From Tardiphaga alba (GTDB lineage: Bacteria > Pseudomonadota > Alphaproteobacteria > Rhizobiales > Xanthobacteraceae): a stretch of 64,000 bases of DNA. Positions 44,151 to 53,135 of this stretch are shown here, in pieces. A program made the position numbers and the translations under genes. The stretch is from NCBI RefSeq assembly GCF_018279705.1, contig NZ_CP036498.1:3179001-3243000 (forward strand), given 5' to 3'. Below the pieces are notes generated by a model. That model ran no database searches. It was not told where the DNA came from and saw only the letters and a list, made by a program, of their open reading frames with translations. Numbering within the stretch: the first letter of the stretch is position 1; every line of letters begins with the position of its first letter.

Positions 44151-44243
44151 CGTAGCCCGGATGAAGGGAAGCGCAATCCGCGGGAACGGAGCTGCGAGAT
44201 AATCGCCGGTCCCCGCATGACGCTTCGCTCTATGCGGGCTACG
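44151..44243. repeat. Intergenic inverted repeat (CGTAGCCCGGATGAAG family)
   Basis: The arms CGTAGCCCG and CGGGCTACG enclose GGAAGCGCAATCCGCGGG and GCATGACGCTTCGCTCTATG. It is a Bradyrhizobium-type repeat ending 11 bp before the stop codon of the reductase gene and may end its transcript. Confidence 0.7.
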
Positions 44244-44253
44244 TCCGAACTGA

Positions 44254-45858
44254 TCAATACACGTCGAGCTGGAATCGTCCTTTCTTCTTCAACTCGCTGA
44301 CAAAGGTCACGGCCTCGTCGATCGACCTTGCGCCGTGTTGCGCGGTGACGTCCACCAGCGCGCGCTCGACATCCTTGGCCATGCGCTTGGCATCGCCGCA
44401 GACATAGACATGGGCGCCTTCGGCGAGCCACGTCCACAGATCGCGGCCGACCTCGCGCATGCGATCCTGCACGTAGAATTTCTCGCCGGTGTCGCGCGAC
44501 CAGGCGAGCGACAGGCGCGTGAGGAAGCCGTCATTCTTCATGCCGTTGAGTTCGTCGGCATAGAAGAAGTCCGACGCGCTGCGCTGGTGACCGAAGAACA
44601 GCCAGTTCTTGCCCGGCGCCGCCGTCGCCTTGCGGTCATGCAGGAAGGCGCGGAACGGCGCGATGCCGGTGCCGGGGCCGACCATGATGATCGGCGTTTC
44701 CGGATTGTCCGGCAGCGCGAAGCCATGGGCCTTCTGTACATAGACCTTGAGTTCGTCGCCGGGCTTGATGCGATCGGCCAGGAAGCTCGATGCCAGACCA
44801 TGCCGTTTGCGCTTGCCGATGACGTAGCGGACCGCATCGACGGTCAGTGAAAGCTTGCCCGGCGTGGCATTATGCGATGATGAAATCGAATAGAGCCGCG
44901 GCTGCAGCGGCTCCAGTGCCTCGATGAAGGCTTCCGGATGCGGACGCACGCTGGGGAATTTCTGCAGCGCAGCCATCACGTCGAGCGTCGCAGCATCGCC
45001 ATCCGGATCCTCGCCCTGGGCCAGCGCACGCGCCTTGGCGCGAGCGGGCCCACCGGTGAGATAGGAGATCAGCTCGAACAGACTGTCCGGCGCCGGCGCC
45101 AGCGAAACGTCGTGCTGCAACACCTCGCGCAATGTCTTGCCGCGGACCTCGGTCGTATGCGAGGCACCGAGCAGCGCGATGATCTGATCGACATGGCCGA
45201 GATCGTTGCTGGCAAAAATGCCAAAACTGTCGCCGACCACATAATCGAGACCGCAGCCCGAGAGATCGAAATCGATATGCCAGGTTTCCTTCTCCGAACC
45301 GGCGCCATTGAGCAGACGGCGGCCGAGAAAGATCGCCGGCGCCGGATTATCGCGCGAGCGTCCGAGCGTCGAAGGATCGGGCGCGGCGGCTTCGACCGGA
45401 TCGGCGACCGCGGGCTTTGCCGCCGGCGCAGCACCGGCGGCCGGCGCCTTGTCCAGTTCCTCGTAGAGCGACTTCAGCATCCGCGCGGTTTCCTTGCCGC
45501 CGGGAACGCAGAGATTCAGACGCGGCTCGGCCTTGGAGGCAATCGCGTCGGAATAGTCGTTGCAGTTATAGCCGCACTGGCCGCAGTCCTGCTGCGCCAT
45601 CGCCGCCATCATCTTGCGACGTACAGCCTTGCCTTCGGCAAGCTTCATGCGGTCACCGATCGGCATGGTCTGGTCATGCCACGGCGCGCCGTCGTCCTCT
45701 TCCATGATGGCTGCGCCCTGCTCTGCCGACAGCGGCGTGGCGGGGGCGTCGGACAACAGGCCGGCGAAGAAACCATTCAGCCACGAACGCTGCGCTTCGG
45801 AGAACGGCGCCGAGGACGGGATGATGTCGAGTTTGGGAGGCGTCACCATCTGGTTCAT
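44254..45858 (-). CDS. Sulfite reductase flavoprotein-like subunit with N-terminal Fe-S domain (FAD/NADPH reductase)
   Basis: A 534-residue reductase. There is no flavodoxin (FMN) domain. Instead residues about 88-121 carry C92-x2-C95-x3-C99-x17-C117 in DCGQCGYNCNDYSDAI...NLCVPGG, resembling the small 4Fe-4S domain of RnfB and corrinoid proteins. A linker follows, then the CysJ-type FAD domain (LYSISSSHN, GLASSFLAD) and NADPH domain (VGPGTGIAPFRAFL, VYVCGDAKRMAKDV). The C-terminus ends DVY as in CysJ. Its ATG overlaps the stop of the siroheme reductase gene by 4 bp, so electrons from NADPH via FAD and Fe-S to that enzyme are inferred. Confidence 0.85.
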   Translation of the reverse strand: MNQMVTPPKLDIIPSSAPFSEAQRSWLNGFFAGLLSDAPATPLSAEQGAAIMEEDDGAPWHDQTMPIGDRMKLAEGKAVRRKMMAAMAQQDCGQCGYNCNDYSDAIASKAEPRLNLCVPGGKETARMLKSLYEELDKAPAAGAAPAAKPAVADPVEAAAPDPSTLGRSRDNPAPAIFLGRRLLNGAGSEKETWHIDFDLSGCGLDYVVGDSFGIFASNDLGHVDQIIALLGASHTTEVRGKTLREVLQHDVSLAPAPDSLFELISYLTGGPARAKARALAQGEDPDGDAATLDVMAALQKFPSVRPHPEAFIEALEPLQPRLYSISSSHNATPGKLSLTVDAVRYVIGKRKRHGLASSFLADRIKPGDELKVYVQKAHGFALPDNPETPIIMVGPGTGIAPFRAFLHDRKATAAPGKNWLFFGHQRSASDFFYADELNGMKNDGFLTRLSLAWSRDTGEKFYVQDRMREVGRDLWTWLAEGAHVYVCGDAKRMAKDVERALVDVTAQHGARSIDEAVTFVSELKKKGRFQLDVY

Positions 45859-47639
45859 GCCGAGACCTCGTCAGCGAGCTTGCGCAGGGTTGCCGCATCA
45901 TGGCGGCGCGAGAATGTGAGGAAGGTTTCGTCCGCCGAGGCGCGATTGGCGAGATAGGCTTTCAGAAGCTTCTCGACCACGGCCGGCGCGTCTTCCGACT
46001 TGACGTTCTGATAGAGCTCCTGCCCCACATCGGCCTGCGGGCCAAAACCGCCGCCGGTGAAGATGTGGAATCCATCAACGGCATCGTCGCTATCCTCGAC
46101 CTGGACACGTGCGCCGATCATGCCGATATCGCTGATGTAATGCTGAGCGCAGGAGTGATGGCAGCCGGTCAGATGGATATTGATCGGCGTATCCAGTTCG
46201 ACGCGGGTGTCGCACCATTCCGCAATGTTCGTAGCCGTCTTCTTGGTGTCGGCATTGCCGAATTTGCAGCCGGCGCGACCGGTGCAGGCGATCAGGCCGG
46301 CCCGGATTTCCGTCGTCTTGACCGCAAGGCCGATGGCCTCGATGGCGGCGATCGCCAGCGCGACATTGGCGTCCTTCACGCCGGGAATGAGCAGGTTTTG
46401 CCACACAGTGAGACGGATATCGCCGTCGCCGAGATCGGCTGCGATCTTGGCCAGACCGCGCATCTGGTCCGACGTCATCTTGCCGAGCGGGAGCACGACG
46501 CCGACCCAGTTCAGCCCCTCCTGCTTCTGCTTGTGCACACCGATATGCGCCGTGCGATCGAATGCGGGCCGCGGCAGCAGCGCCTCCACCGCGATGCGCG
46601 TGAACGGCACGCCGAGTTTCTCCTCCACAAGGATGAGAAACTTCTCCATGCCCATGCCGTCGATGACATATTTCAGCCGCGCCTTGAGCCGGTTGGTGCG
46701 GTCGCCGAGATCGATAAAGACGCGCACGATGGCGTCCGACACCTTGGTCGCCTCTTCCGGCTTCACGATGATGCCGGTGTCGGCAGCAAAATCCTTGTGG
46801 CCGGTAATGCCGCCGATGCCGAGCTTGAACCAGACGCCGGGCGCAACACCAAATCCGTCCTTCACCTCGACGGCCGCGAAGGCGATGTCATTAGTGTCTT
46901 CCAGCACGGCGATCTTGCCGGCGCCATCGAACGCCACATTGAACTTACGCGGCAGGCCATACAGCGAGCGGTCGTTGAGGATGTGATAGTGCCACTCACG
47001 CGCATAAGGCCGGGTGTCGAGCAGCTCCTGCGGATCGATGCCGGCGGTCGGCGTGCCCGTGACATTGCGGATATTATCGGCGCCGGAGCCGCGCGAACAC
47101 AGGCCGAGATCCTGGATGCCTTCGATCAGCCGCACCGCATTGTTCGGCGGAATCTCGCGCACCTGCAGATTGGCCCGCGTGGTGACATGGCTGAAGGGGC
47201 CACAGAGCTCGTCGCTGAGATCGGCGAGGCCCGCCAGCTGCCAGTGCTTCATGATCCCGTTGGGAATACGCAAGCGCGACATGTAGCTGTCCTGCGTCGG
47301 CCCGACGTAAAAGATGCCGTAATAGCGCCAGCGGAAATTATCGGCGGGCGACGGCCGCGCATCATTCGCGGCCTGCTCACGCAGCCGCGGATAGGCGTCA
47401 AACGGATGCTCCTCTCGCTTCCACTTCTCCTGATCGACCAGCTTCTTGCCCGCGGCGGTGGTGCGGTCCTGAGCCTTGATATGCGAGGCATCCGGCCCGC
47501 TCGGCTCCACATTGCCCTTCGCGGCAACGCCGCCACCAAGACCCTTCCCAACTCGGCTGATCTGGAGGCCGGTCGTAAAACCTTCGAGATAGCGCTTCTG
47601 CTCGTCGGAGAAGTCGATGGAGAGTGGTTCGATTTTCAT
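45855..47639 (-). CDS. nirA: Siroheme nitrite/sulfite reductase (NirA family)
   Basis: A 594-residue enzyme with two ferredoxin-like nitrite/sulfite reductase half-domains. The 4Fe-4S/siroheme cysteines are C452-x5-C458 (CTGRAGCKFGN) and C493-x3-C497 (LTGCHHSCAQH). It resembles ferredoxin-type nitrite reductases of Bradyrhizobium and reduces nitrite to ammonium, though sulfite to sulfide is an alternative given the nearby sulfonate genes. The ATG at 47639 is chosen; upstream codons to 47693 lack support. It is first in an operon with the Fe-S/FAD reductase. nasTS nearby and a sigma-54-like site favour nitrite. Confidence 0.87.
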   Translation of the reverse strand: MKIEPLSIDFSDEQKRYLEGFTTGLQISRVGKGLGGGVAAKGNVEPSGPDASHIKAQDRTTAAGKKLVDQEKWKREEHPFDAYPRLREQAANDARPSPADNFRWRYYGIFYVGPTQDSYMSRLRIPNGIMKHWQLAGLADLSDELCGPFSHVTTRANLQVREIPPNNAVRLIEGIQDLGLCSRGSGADNIRNVTGTPTAGIDPQELLDTRPYAREWHYHILNDRSLYGLPRKFNVAFDGAGKIAVLEDTNDIAFAAVEVKDGFGVAPGVWFKLGIGGITGHKDFAADTGIIVKPEEATKVSDAIVRVFIDLGDRTNRLKARLKYVIDGMGMEKFLILVEEKLGVPFTRIAVEALLPRPAFDRTAHIGVHKQKQEGLNWVGVVLPLGKMTSDQMRGLAKIAADLGDGDIRLTVWQNLLIPGVKDANVALAIAAIEAIGLAVKTTEIRAGLIACTGRAGCKFGNADTKKTATNIAEWCDTRVELDTPINIHLTGCHHSCAQHYISDIGMIGARVQVEDSDDAVDGFHIFTGGGFGPQADVGQELYQNVKSEDAPAVVEKLLKAYLANRASADETFLTFSRRHDAATLRKLADEVSA

Positions 47640-47698
47640 GCGGCGACGAAGCTCCTGCGAGGCAACGGGATGTGACGGACGAGACCGCTCCACATCGC

Positions 47699-47753
47699 AC
47701 CGGCACTTCTGCCGGTTTTGATCTGGAGGACGGTCCGATCAGCCTCGTTGCTG
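47699..47753 (-). promoter_or_regulatory. Candidate leader hairpins of nirA (possible ANTAR/NasT target)
   Basis: On the minus strand, CAGC-AACGAG-GCTG (47753-47740) is a hairpin with a hexaloop having A at position 1 and G at position 4, as in ANTAR RNA targets. A second hairpin, ACCGGC-AGAAGT-GCCGGT (47716-47699), has a hexaloop with A at position 1 but not G at 4. The 23-nt spacing is longer than usual and no U-tract follows, so this is only a lead. Confidence 0.3.
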
Positions 47754-47809
47754 CGGATATCCATCAGGGATGGCCGGCAGACATCAGCGGGTGCCGGCAC
47801 TTAGAGACA

Positions 47810-47826
47810 TTCAAGTCGCGTGCCAG
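47810..47826 (-). promoter_or_regulatory. Sigma-54-like promoter upstream of nirA
   Basis: The minus strand reads CTGGCACGCGACTTGAA. The -24 block CTGGCACG is a full match to the sigma-54 consensus; the -12 block has TTGAA rather than TTGCA. A transcript would start about 160 bp before the nirA ATG. Nitrogen control by NtrC would fit, but no clear NtrC site was found upstream. Confidence 0.4.
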
Positions 47827-48113
47827 ACAAAATCTCGAGAATTTTCCTTTGAATTCATACCGATAGACGAGCGAGGGTGCCGAAAAGACAAGCTGATGCA
47901 GCTATTTCGCACTGCACGCACAATAATGAGGCGGCATAACCTCGTTGGCCTGGGTCGCGTCGGTGCGACAACACAGCAGCTGCCGGCCGGAAGCCAGGCC
48001 TCGCAGTGGCTCGTACGAAAATGCCACTTACGCGCAGCGCATCAGCCCCCGCCAACCCGTCAGTTGCCCTGCCAAATCTGAAATTGACAGCAATGGAACT
48101 TAGCGGTACTCGT

Positions 48114-48131
48114 ACTTAACGAACGTTAGGT
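48114..48131. promoter_or_regulatory. Probable TetR operator
   Basis: The 18-bp sequence ACTTAACGAACGTTAGGT is a dyad with one mismatched pair and a perfect core TAACG-AA-CGTTA. It ends 17 bp before the tetR ATG, the usual position for autoregulation and control of a downstream efflux operon. Confidence 0.6.
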
Positions 48132-48148
48132 AGGCTCAGAAACCCCTT

Positions 48149-48748
48149 ATGGATACACCCACTACGCGCGTTTCAATTCTGGAAGTCTCGGCTGAACTCT
48201 ATGCCGACCTCGGATACAGCGCAGTGTCCATGCGCGATATCGCCAAAAAAGTAGGCGTAACACCCGCCAACCTCTACCATCACTTCAAAGGCAAAGATGA
48301 TCTGATCCGTGAGGCTCTGGCTCATGTTTTTGCGGAGAAAACCGCACCGATCGCGGCATTGCTGAATGAAAAACACGACGAAGCCGAACGGCTTGGAATC
48401 TTCATCGCGTACTTCGTCAAATTGTTAGCGGAAGATCGCGTCTTCTTTCGCCTGCTCGTGCGCGAATTGGTCGATGGCGATGAGAACCGCCTCGGTTATC
48501 TCGCGCGCTCGGTCCTCGAACGTCCGTTCCGCCTCATCAGCAGCCTTGCCGGACCTGGGCAATCGGAAGACCAGCAGTTCCTGGCAACGGTCTCCATCGT
48601 CAGCCTCGTGCTCGGTCACGCCCTCCTGGCGCCACTTCTTCCCCATTTGCCGGGCGGTCGTCCCGACCATTCCGACGCATCTGTGGTCATCGGACACGTC
48701 ACAGCGGCGCTCAGCCGCGCTTTTCACTCCAACGGAAACGACAAGTGA
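48149..48748 (+). CDS. TetR-family transcriptional regulator
   Basis: A 199-residue repressor. The N-terminal helix-turn-helix is at about 22-52 (YSAVSMRDIAKKVGVTPANL, then YHHFKGKDDLIREAL), a standard TetR_N domain. The ligand-binding C-terminal domain (about 75-190) is all helical, with no specific signature. It is followed 1 bp later by the RND adaptor gene and has a palindromic operator in front, so it is likely the local repressor of the efflux pump. Confidence 0.92.
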   Translation: MDTPTTRVSILEVSAELYADLGYSAVSMRDIAKKVGVTPANLYHHFKGKDDLIREALAHVFAEKTAPIAALLNEKHDEAERLGIFIAYFVKLLAEDRVFFRLLVRELVDGDENRLGYLARSVLERPFRLISSLAGPGQSEDQQFLATVSIVSLVLGHALLAPLLPHLPGGRPDHSDASVVIGHVTAALSRAFHSNGNDK

Positions 48749-48749
48749 A

Positions 48750-49823
48750 ATGCTCACTTTCTCTCGCGTCGCATCCCTTATCGGTTTCTCTTCATCCCTC
48801 CTTCTCTCTGCGGGCGCTTTAGCGCAACGTGCGACCGAACAACCTCCGACGATTGCTGTCGCGCAGGTGATTCAGACGGACATTCCCGTCACCTACTCCG
48901 TTCCCGGATCGGTTATTTCGGATGGTCGTATCGAGGTATCGTCGCGGGTCGTAGGCTTCATCGAACAACTCGATGTGCGCGAAGGCAAGAAGGTCGCGCG
49001 CGGCGATTTGCTGGTGCGGATCGACCAGACTGACATCGACGAGGCGATCCAGCAGGCAAAGGCCAGCGTGCGAGCTGCGGAGCGGGATCAGCAGGACGCC
49101 GAGTTGGACGTGCAAAAATTCGAAAACCTCGCTCGTTCTGGCTCCGTCGCGACCGAGACACTGCGAAAAGCGAAGGTCCGGGTCGATGTATCAGGAGCGG
49201 CTCTCGATAAGGCTCGCTCGGCTTTGACTGTGGCAGAAGCGCAGAAGAACTACGCAACGATCACCAGTCCGGTCGATGGTGTTATCGTCTCCGTTGCGAG
49301 GCGCAGCGGTGAAATGGCGACGGTGGGCTCCACCATCCTGAAAGTGGAGTCGCATCAAGTCTTGTTGTTCAAGGCTTTCGTCTCGGAAACCAACCTGGCA
49401 GTGATCGACCCGAACAAATCTGTGACGGTGCGGATCGATACGCTCAAGAACGCCGTCTTCCAGGGACGTATCCGCGGCATAGTCCCGTCGGGCGATGACG
49501 TGACCCGCCGCTACGAGATCAACATCATCTTGCCGAAGGACACGCGGCTTGTGCCCGGAATGTTTGGGCGGGCGGAAATCGTGACTGGCACCGAGAAGGC
49601 GATGCTGGTTCCTCGCGAGGCCGTTGTCCGCCATGGCGGGCTCGACGGCGTCTTCGTCGTGAGTGATGGGTCCGCGCGTTTCCGCTGGTTGCGCACCGGC
49701 CGCGTCATTGGCGACACCATCGAGGTGGTGTCCGGGCTGTCTGGCGATGAACGCATCGTCGCAACCCCAACAGATTCCATTCGTGACGGCGCTTCCGTGC
49801 GAGCCGAGGCGCGCGCGCAGTGA
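48750..49823 (+). CDS. RND efflux periplasmic adaptor (membrane fusion protein)
   Basis: A 357-residue adaptor. A leader (SLIGFSSSLLLSAGALA) precedes a lipoyl-like half (SSRVVGFIEQLDVREGKKVA), an alpha-hairpin (DIDEAIQQAKASVRAAERDQ and on), the second lipoyl half (ITSPVDGVIVSVARRSGEM) and the beta-barrel. No lipobox Cys is seen, so it is probably membrane-anchored by the leader or soluble. It bridges the RND pump and an outer-membrane channel (TolC-type, not in the window). Its end overlaps the next start. Confidence 0.9.
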   Translation: MLTFSRVASLIGFSSSLLLSAGALAQRATEQPPTIAVAQVIQTDIPVTYSVPGSVISDGRIEVSSRVVGFIEQLDVREGKKVARGDLLVRIDQTDIDEAIQQAKASVRAAERDQQDAELDVQKFENLARSGSVATETLRKAKVRVDVSGAALDKARSALTVAEAQKNYATITSPVDGVIVSVARRSGEMATVGSTILKVESHQVLLFKAFVSETNLAVIDPNKSVTVRIDTLKNAVFQGRIRGIVPSGDDVTRRYEINIILPKDTRLVPGMFGRAEIVTGTEKAMLVPREAVVRHGGLDGVFVVSDGSARFRWLRTGRVIGDTIEVVSGLSGDERIVATPTDSIRDGASVRAEARAQ

Positions 49824-52800
49824 ACAAAACACCTTTGAACTTCGCCGGCCGTCTGGCTCAAACCTTTATCACATCGAAGCTGACGATCGTCTTCATCATC
49901 GCCGTCGCCTTGATGGGGACCCTTGCTGTTCTGAAGACGCCGCGCGAAGAAAATCCGCAGATCGTCGTACCGGCGGCGGCCGTCACAGTCACATTGCCCG
50001 GTGCCTCGGCAGCCGAGGTCGAAAAGCTGCTCGTGGCCCCGCTTGAAGGTATCCTCAAGGAGATTCCCGGCGTCGATTATGTCGAGAGCACGGCGCAGAA
50101 CTCGGTCGCGGTCATTCAGGTGCAATTCAAGGTCGGCCAGCCGCGAGAGGCCTCTCTGGTCAAGCTGTACGACCGGGTGCTGGCGAGCCGCGGCCGCCTG
50201 CCCTCCGATGCCGGTGCTCCGCAGGTGCAGAGCATCGATGCCGACGACGTTCCCATCGTCACCTTCACACTCGCTTCCGCGCAATATGACGATTATGCGC
50301 TGAAACGGGTTGCCGAACGCGTGGCCGAACGGCTGCGCAGCACTGACAATGTTTCGGTGGTCTCGATCAAAGGTGGTCGTGAGCGTGAGATCGCCATCGA
50401 ACTCGACCTCGATCGTCTGCAGGCATTCGGTGTCACCCTGAGCCAGGCCTACTCCGCATTCACCACCAGCAATCTGTCGGTGCCTTTGCAGCAGACCGTG
50501 CGGGGCGGCAAGGTCGAGGCGATCAAGCTGTCCGCCTCCTACACATCGGCCGTGGACGTCCGCAACCAGATCGTCGCCGTCTCCAACGGACGCCCGGTCT
50601 ACGTCCGCGATGTTGCGACCGTCACCGACGATCCGCCTTCCGAAGTAACGGCGGTCAGCCGCTTTTCGTTCGGCCCCGGCGACCCGCGTTCCAGAGCAGC
50701 AGGCGCGACGGACATGGCAGCCGTGGCCATCGCGGTGGCCAAGAAAAAAGGCGCAAACGCAGTGGTGGTTGCCAACGCCGTTATCGACCGCGTCGAACGC
50801 ATGCAGGCGACGCTCGTCCCCAAGGACGTTCAGGTAATCGTCACCCGCAACGACGGCGAAAAGGCGAATGCCGCCGTGAACCTGCTGCTCGAGCATCTGC
50901 TCGTCGCGCTCGGAACGGTCGGCCTTGTGCTGATCTTCTTCCTCGGCTGGCGCGAAGCGATGATCGTCATGGTCACCGTGCCCCTCATCCTTTCCATCAC
51001 ACTCGTCGCCGACCTGCTCGGCGGTGTGACCATCAACCGGGTGACATTGTTCGCATTGATCCTCGCCCTCGGCCTGCTCGTCGATGCGGCCATCGTTGTC
51101 ATCGAGAACATCCACCGCCACTTTGGGACCGCGAAGGCTGGCGCCGACAAGCAGGCGATCACGATCATGGCGACCAACGAGATCGGCAACGCGACCAATC
51201 TCGCGACCTTCGCCGTCATGCTGGTTTTCTCCGCTCTGTTTCTCGTCACGGGCATGGCGGGCGATTATTTCTACCCGATCGCGTTCAACGTCCCGATCGC
51301 CATGGCGGCCTCGGTGGTCGTCGCGTACATCGTCACGCCCTGGGCTGCCAATCGCTGGCTGCATCGCCACGAGGTCCAGGAAGAGGACGCCCACGCCGCG
51401 GAGGAATCTCACGGCCAGCCTGGTTGGATGGAGCGCCAGTATTTGCGCCTTGTCACGCCCCTTCAGCAATATCGCCGCACACGGATCGTGTTCGGCGCTG
51501 TCATTCTTCTCCTGATGGTGATCTCCATCATGCAGGGCGCTTGGCAGTTCGTTCGCCCATCCGGCGTCGGCGGCGCGACAGCAAGTCTCGGCGTGCCCAT
51601 CGGCTTCCTGCCGAAAGACAACAAGAACACCTTCAACATCGTGGTCTCGATGCCGGAAGATACACCGGTTGAACAGACCGACAGACTCGTCCGCGAGATC
51701 GCCGTCCGCCTCGCGAAAGAGCCGAATGTCGTCAACTACCAGACCTGGATCGGTCAGTCGGGCGTGGACGATTTCAACGGCCTGTTCAAGCGCACCGCTG
51801 GCCGCACCGGCAATCATGTGGCCGAGATCCGTGTCAATCTGACCGACAAGCATGCAAGATCTGCCAGCTCGATCGACATCGTGCATGCGTTCAGGTCGCA
51901 GGTCGATGCGATCCGCCTTGCCTATCCGGCAGCTAAAGTGGCGCTCGTCGAGGACCCGCCGGGACCGCCGCTGCGCTCGACCGTGTTGGCCGAGCTCTAC
52001 GGCCCGGACTCCGAAGGCTTGCGCGCGTTGTCCGCCAAGGTGCGCAAGGCTTTCGAGGAAACCTACGACATCGTCGATCTGACGCATACCGAGCAGGTGC
52101 ATATCCTGGAGCACCGCATCGTTCCCGATAAGGAGAAGGCGGCGTTTTCGCGGGTATCGACCGCTCAGATCGCGGAAGCCCTGACCCTGGTCTATGGCGG
52201 CAAAACACTCAGCCGCGCGCATCTCGCCGACGAGCGCAATCCAGTCGCAGTACGTGCCTTCGTGCCTCGCCGCTTCGCGGTTGATCCTACGCGTCTCGAC
52301 CGCGTCTTCGTTAGCAATGCTGACGGCAATCCCGTGCCGCTCTCGGAATTGGTCACGATCCAACCGGCTTCGGCCGACCGCCCCATCCTTCACCGCAACA
52401 ACGAGAAAGTGACGTTTGTCGGCGGCGAACTCTCCAATTCCGTTCCGATCTATGCAGTGCTCGACCTGCAAAAGCGGCTAAACGGCATCGTCGCGCCGGA
52501 CGGCCGCCCGCTCAGGACCGGCAATCTGGGTTTCATTGAGGATGCCCCCGACACCATCGACGGCTATCAACTTCTCTGGGGCGGCGAGATGCGGATGACC
52601 CTCGACGTCTATCGTGACATGGGAACGGCGCTCGGCGGCGCGCTGCTGGCCGTCTATTTCTTGCTCGTCGCCTATTATCGTTCGTTCCTGATCCCCGTGA
52701 TAGCGATGTCGTCGGTGCCGCTTGGCATTATCGGCATCTTTCCCGGTCATTGGCTGGTCGGAGCAGATTTCTCGGCGACCTCGATGGTCGGCATCATCGC

Positions 52801-53113
52801 CCTGTCCGGCGTCGTGATCCGCAACTCGCTGCTCATCATCGATTTCATCCAGGACAACCTCAAACACGGCATGCCGCTTGACGTTGCGGCCCGGCAGGCA
52901 GGTGCGGTCCGTCTGCGCCCCATCCTGCTGACCACGCTGGCCATTATCCTCGGCTCGGCGATCATGGTGACCGACCCGGTCTTCGGCGGCCTGGCGATCT
53001 CGCTGATCTTCGGCACGGTGGTCTCCACCGCGCTGACGGTCTTCGTCGTGCCTATCCTGTACGAACTCGATGCAAAGAGGCGGCTCCGCCGCGCGGTGCC
53101 TACTCGAGCGTAA
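49820..53113 (+). CDS. RND-family efflux transporter permease
   Basis: A 1097-residue inner-membrane proton-driven pump. After the first helix (LTIVFIIAVALMGTLAVLKT) comes the typical large periplasmic loop, then helices including LVDAAIVVIENIHRHFG, where the AcrB-type proton-relay Asp lies (LGLLVDAAIVV). A second loop follows, then the last helices (SGVVIRNSLLIIDFIQDNL). It is more like the heavy-metal/uncharacterised AcrB/D/F branch than canonical AcrB. It uses a GTG start overlapping the adaptor stop (GTGA). Confidence 0.93.
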   Translation: MNKTPLNFAGRLAQTFITSKLTIVFIIAVALMGTLAVLKTPREENPQIVVPAAAVTVTLPGASAAEVEKLLVAPLEGILKEIPGVDYVESTAQNSVAVIQVQFKVGQPREASLVKLYDRVLASRGRLPSDAGAPQVQSIDADDVPIVTFTLASAQYDDYALKRVAERVAERLRSTDNVSVVSIKGGREREIAIELDLDRLQAFGVTLSQAYSAFTTSNLSVPLQQTVRGGKVEAIKLSASYTSAVDVRNQIVAVSNGRPVYVRDVATVTDDPPSEVTAVSRFSFGPGDPRSRAAGATDMAAVAIAVAKKKGANAVVVANAVIDRVERMQATLVPKDVQVIVTRNDGEKANAAVNLLLEHLLVALGTVGLVLIFFLGWREAMIVMVTVPLILSITLVADLLGGVTINRVTLFALILALGLLVDAAIVVIENIHRHFGTAKAGADKQAITIMATNEIGNATNLATFAVMLVFSALFLVTGMAGDYFYPIAFNVPIAMAASVVVAYIVTPWAANRWLHRHEVQEEDAHAAEESHGQPGWMERQYLRLVTPLQQYRRTRIVFGAVILLLMVISIMQGAWQFVRPSGVGGATASLGVPIGFLPKDNKNTFNIVVSMPEDTPVEQTDRLVREIAVRLAKEPNVVNYQTWIGQSGVDDFNGLFKRTAGRTGNHVAEIRVNLTDKHARSASSIDIVHAFRSQVDAIRLAYPAAKVALVEDPPGPPLRSTVLAELYGPDSEGLRALSAKVRKAFEETYDIVDLTHTEQVHILEHRIVPDKEKAAFSRVSTAQIAEALTLVYGGKTLSRAHLADERNPVAVRAFVPRRFAVDPTRLDRVFVSNADGNPVPLSELVTIQPASADRPILHRNNEKVTFVGGELSNSVPIYAVLDLQKRLNGIVAPDGRPLRTGNLGFIEDAPDTIDGYQLLWGGEMRMTLDVYRDMGTALGGALLAVYFLLVAYYRSFLIPVIAMSSVPLGIIGIFPGHWLVGADFSATSMVGIIALSGVVIRNSLLIIDFIQDNLKHGMPLDVAARQAGAVRLRPILLTTLAIILGSAIMVTDPVFGGLAISLIFGTVVSTALTVFVVPILYELDAKRRLRRAVPTRA

Positions 53114-53135
53114 CGACAGCAAGTATCCCGCCGTC

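Larger units (their letters stand above)
47640..48148. other. Divergent intergenic region between nirA and the TetR gene
   Basis: 509 bp without a gene. It contains the candidate nirA promoter and leader on one side and the TetR operator palindrome on the other. The middle (about 47830-48090) shows nothing that I can name. Confidence 0.5.

Noticed and set aside
49511..52471. A 986-codon open frame on the minus strand over the RND permease
   Set aside because: Antisense to a well-supported RND gene; the translated protein is a charged low-complexity string with no fold.
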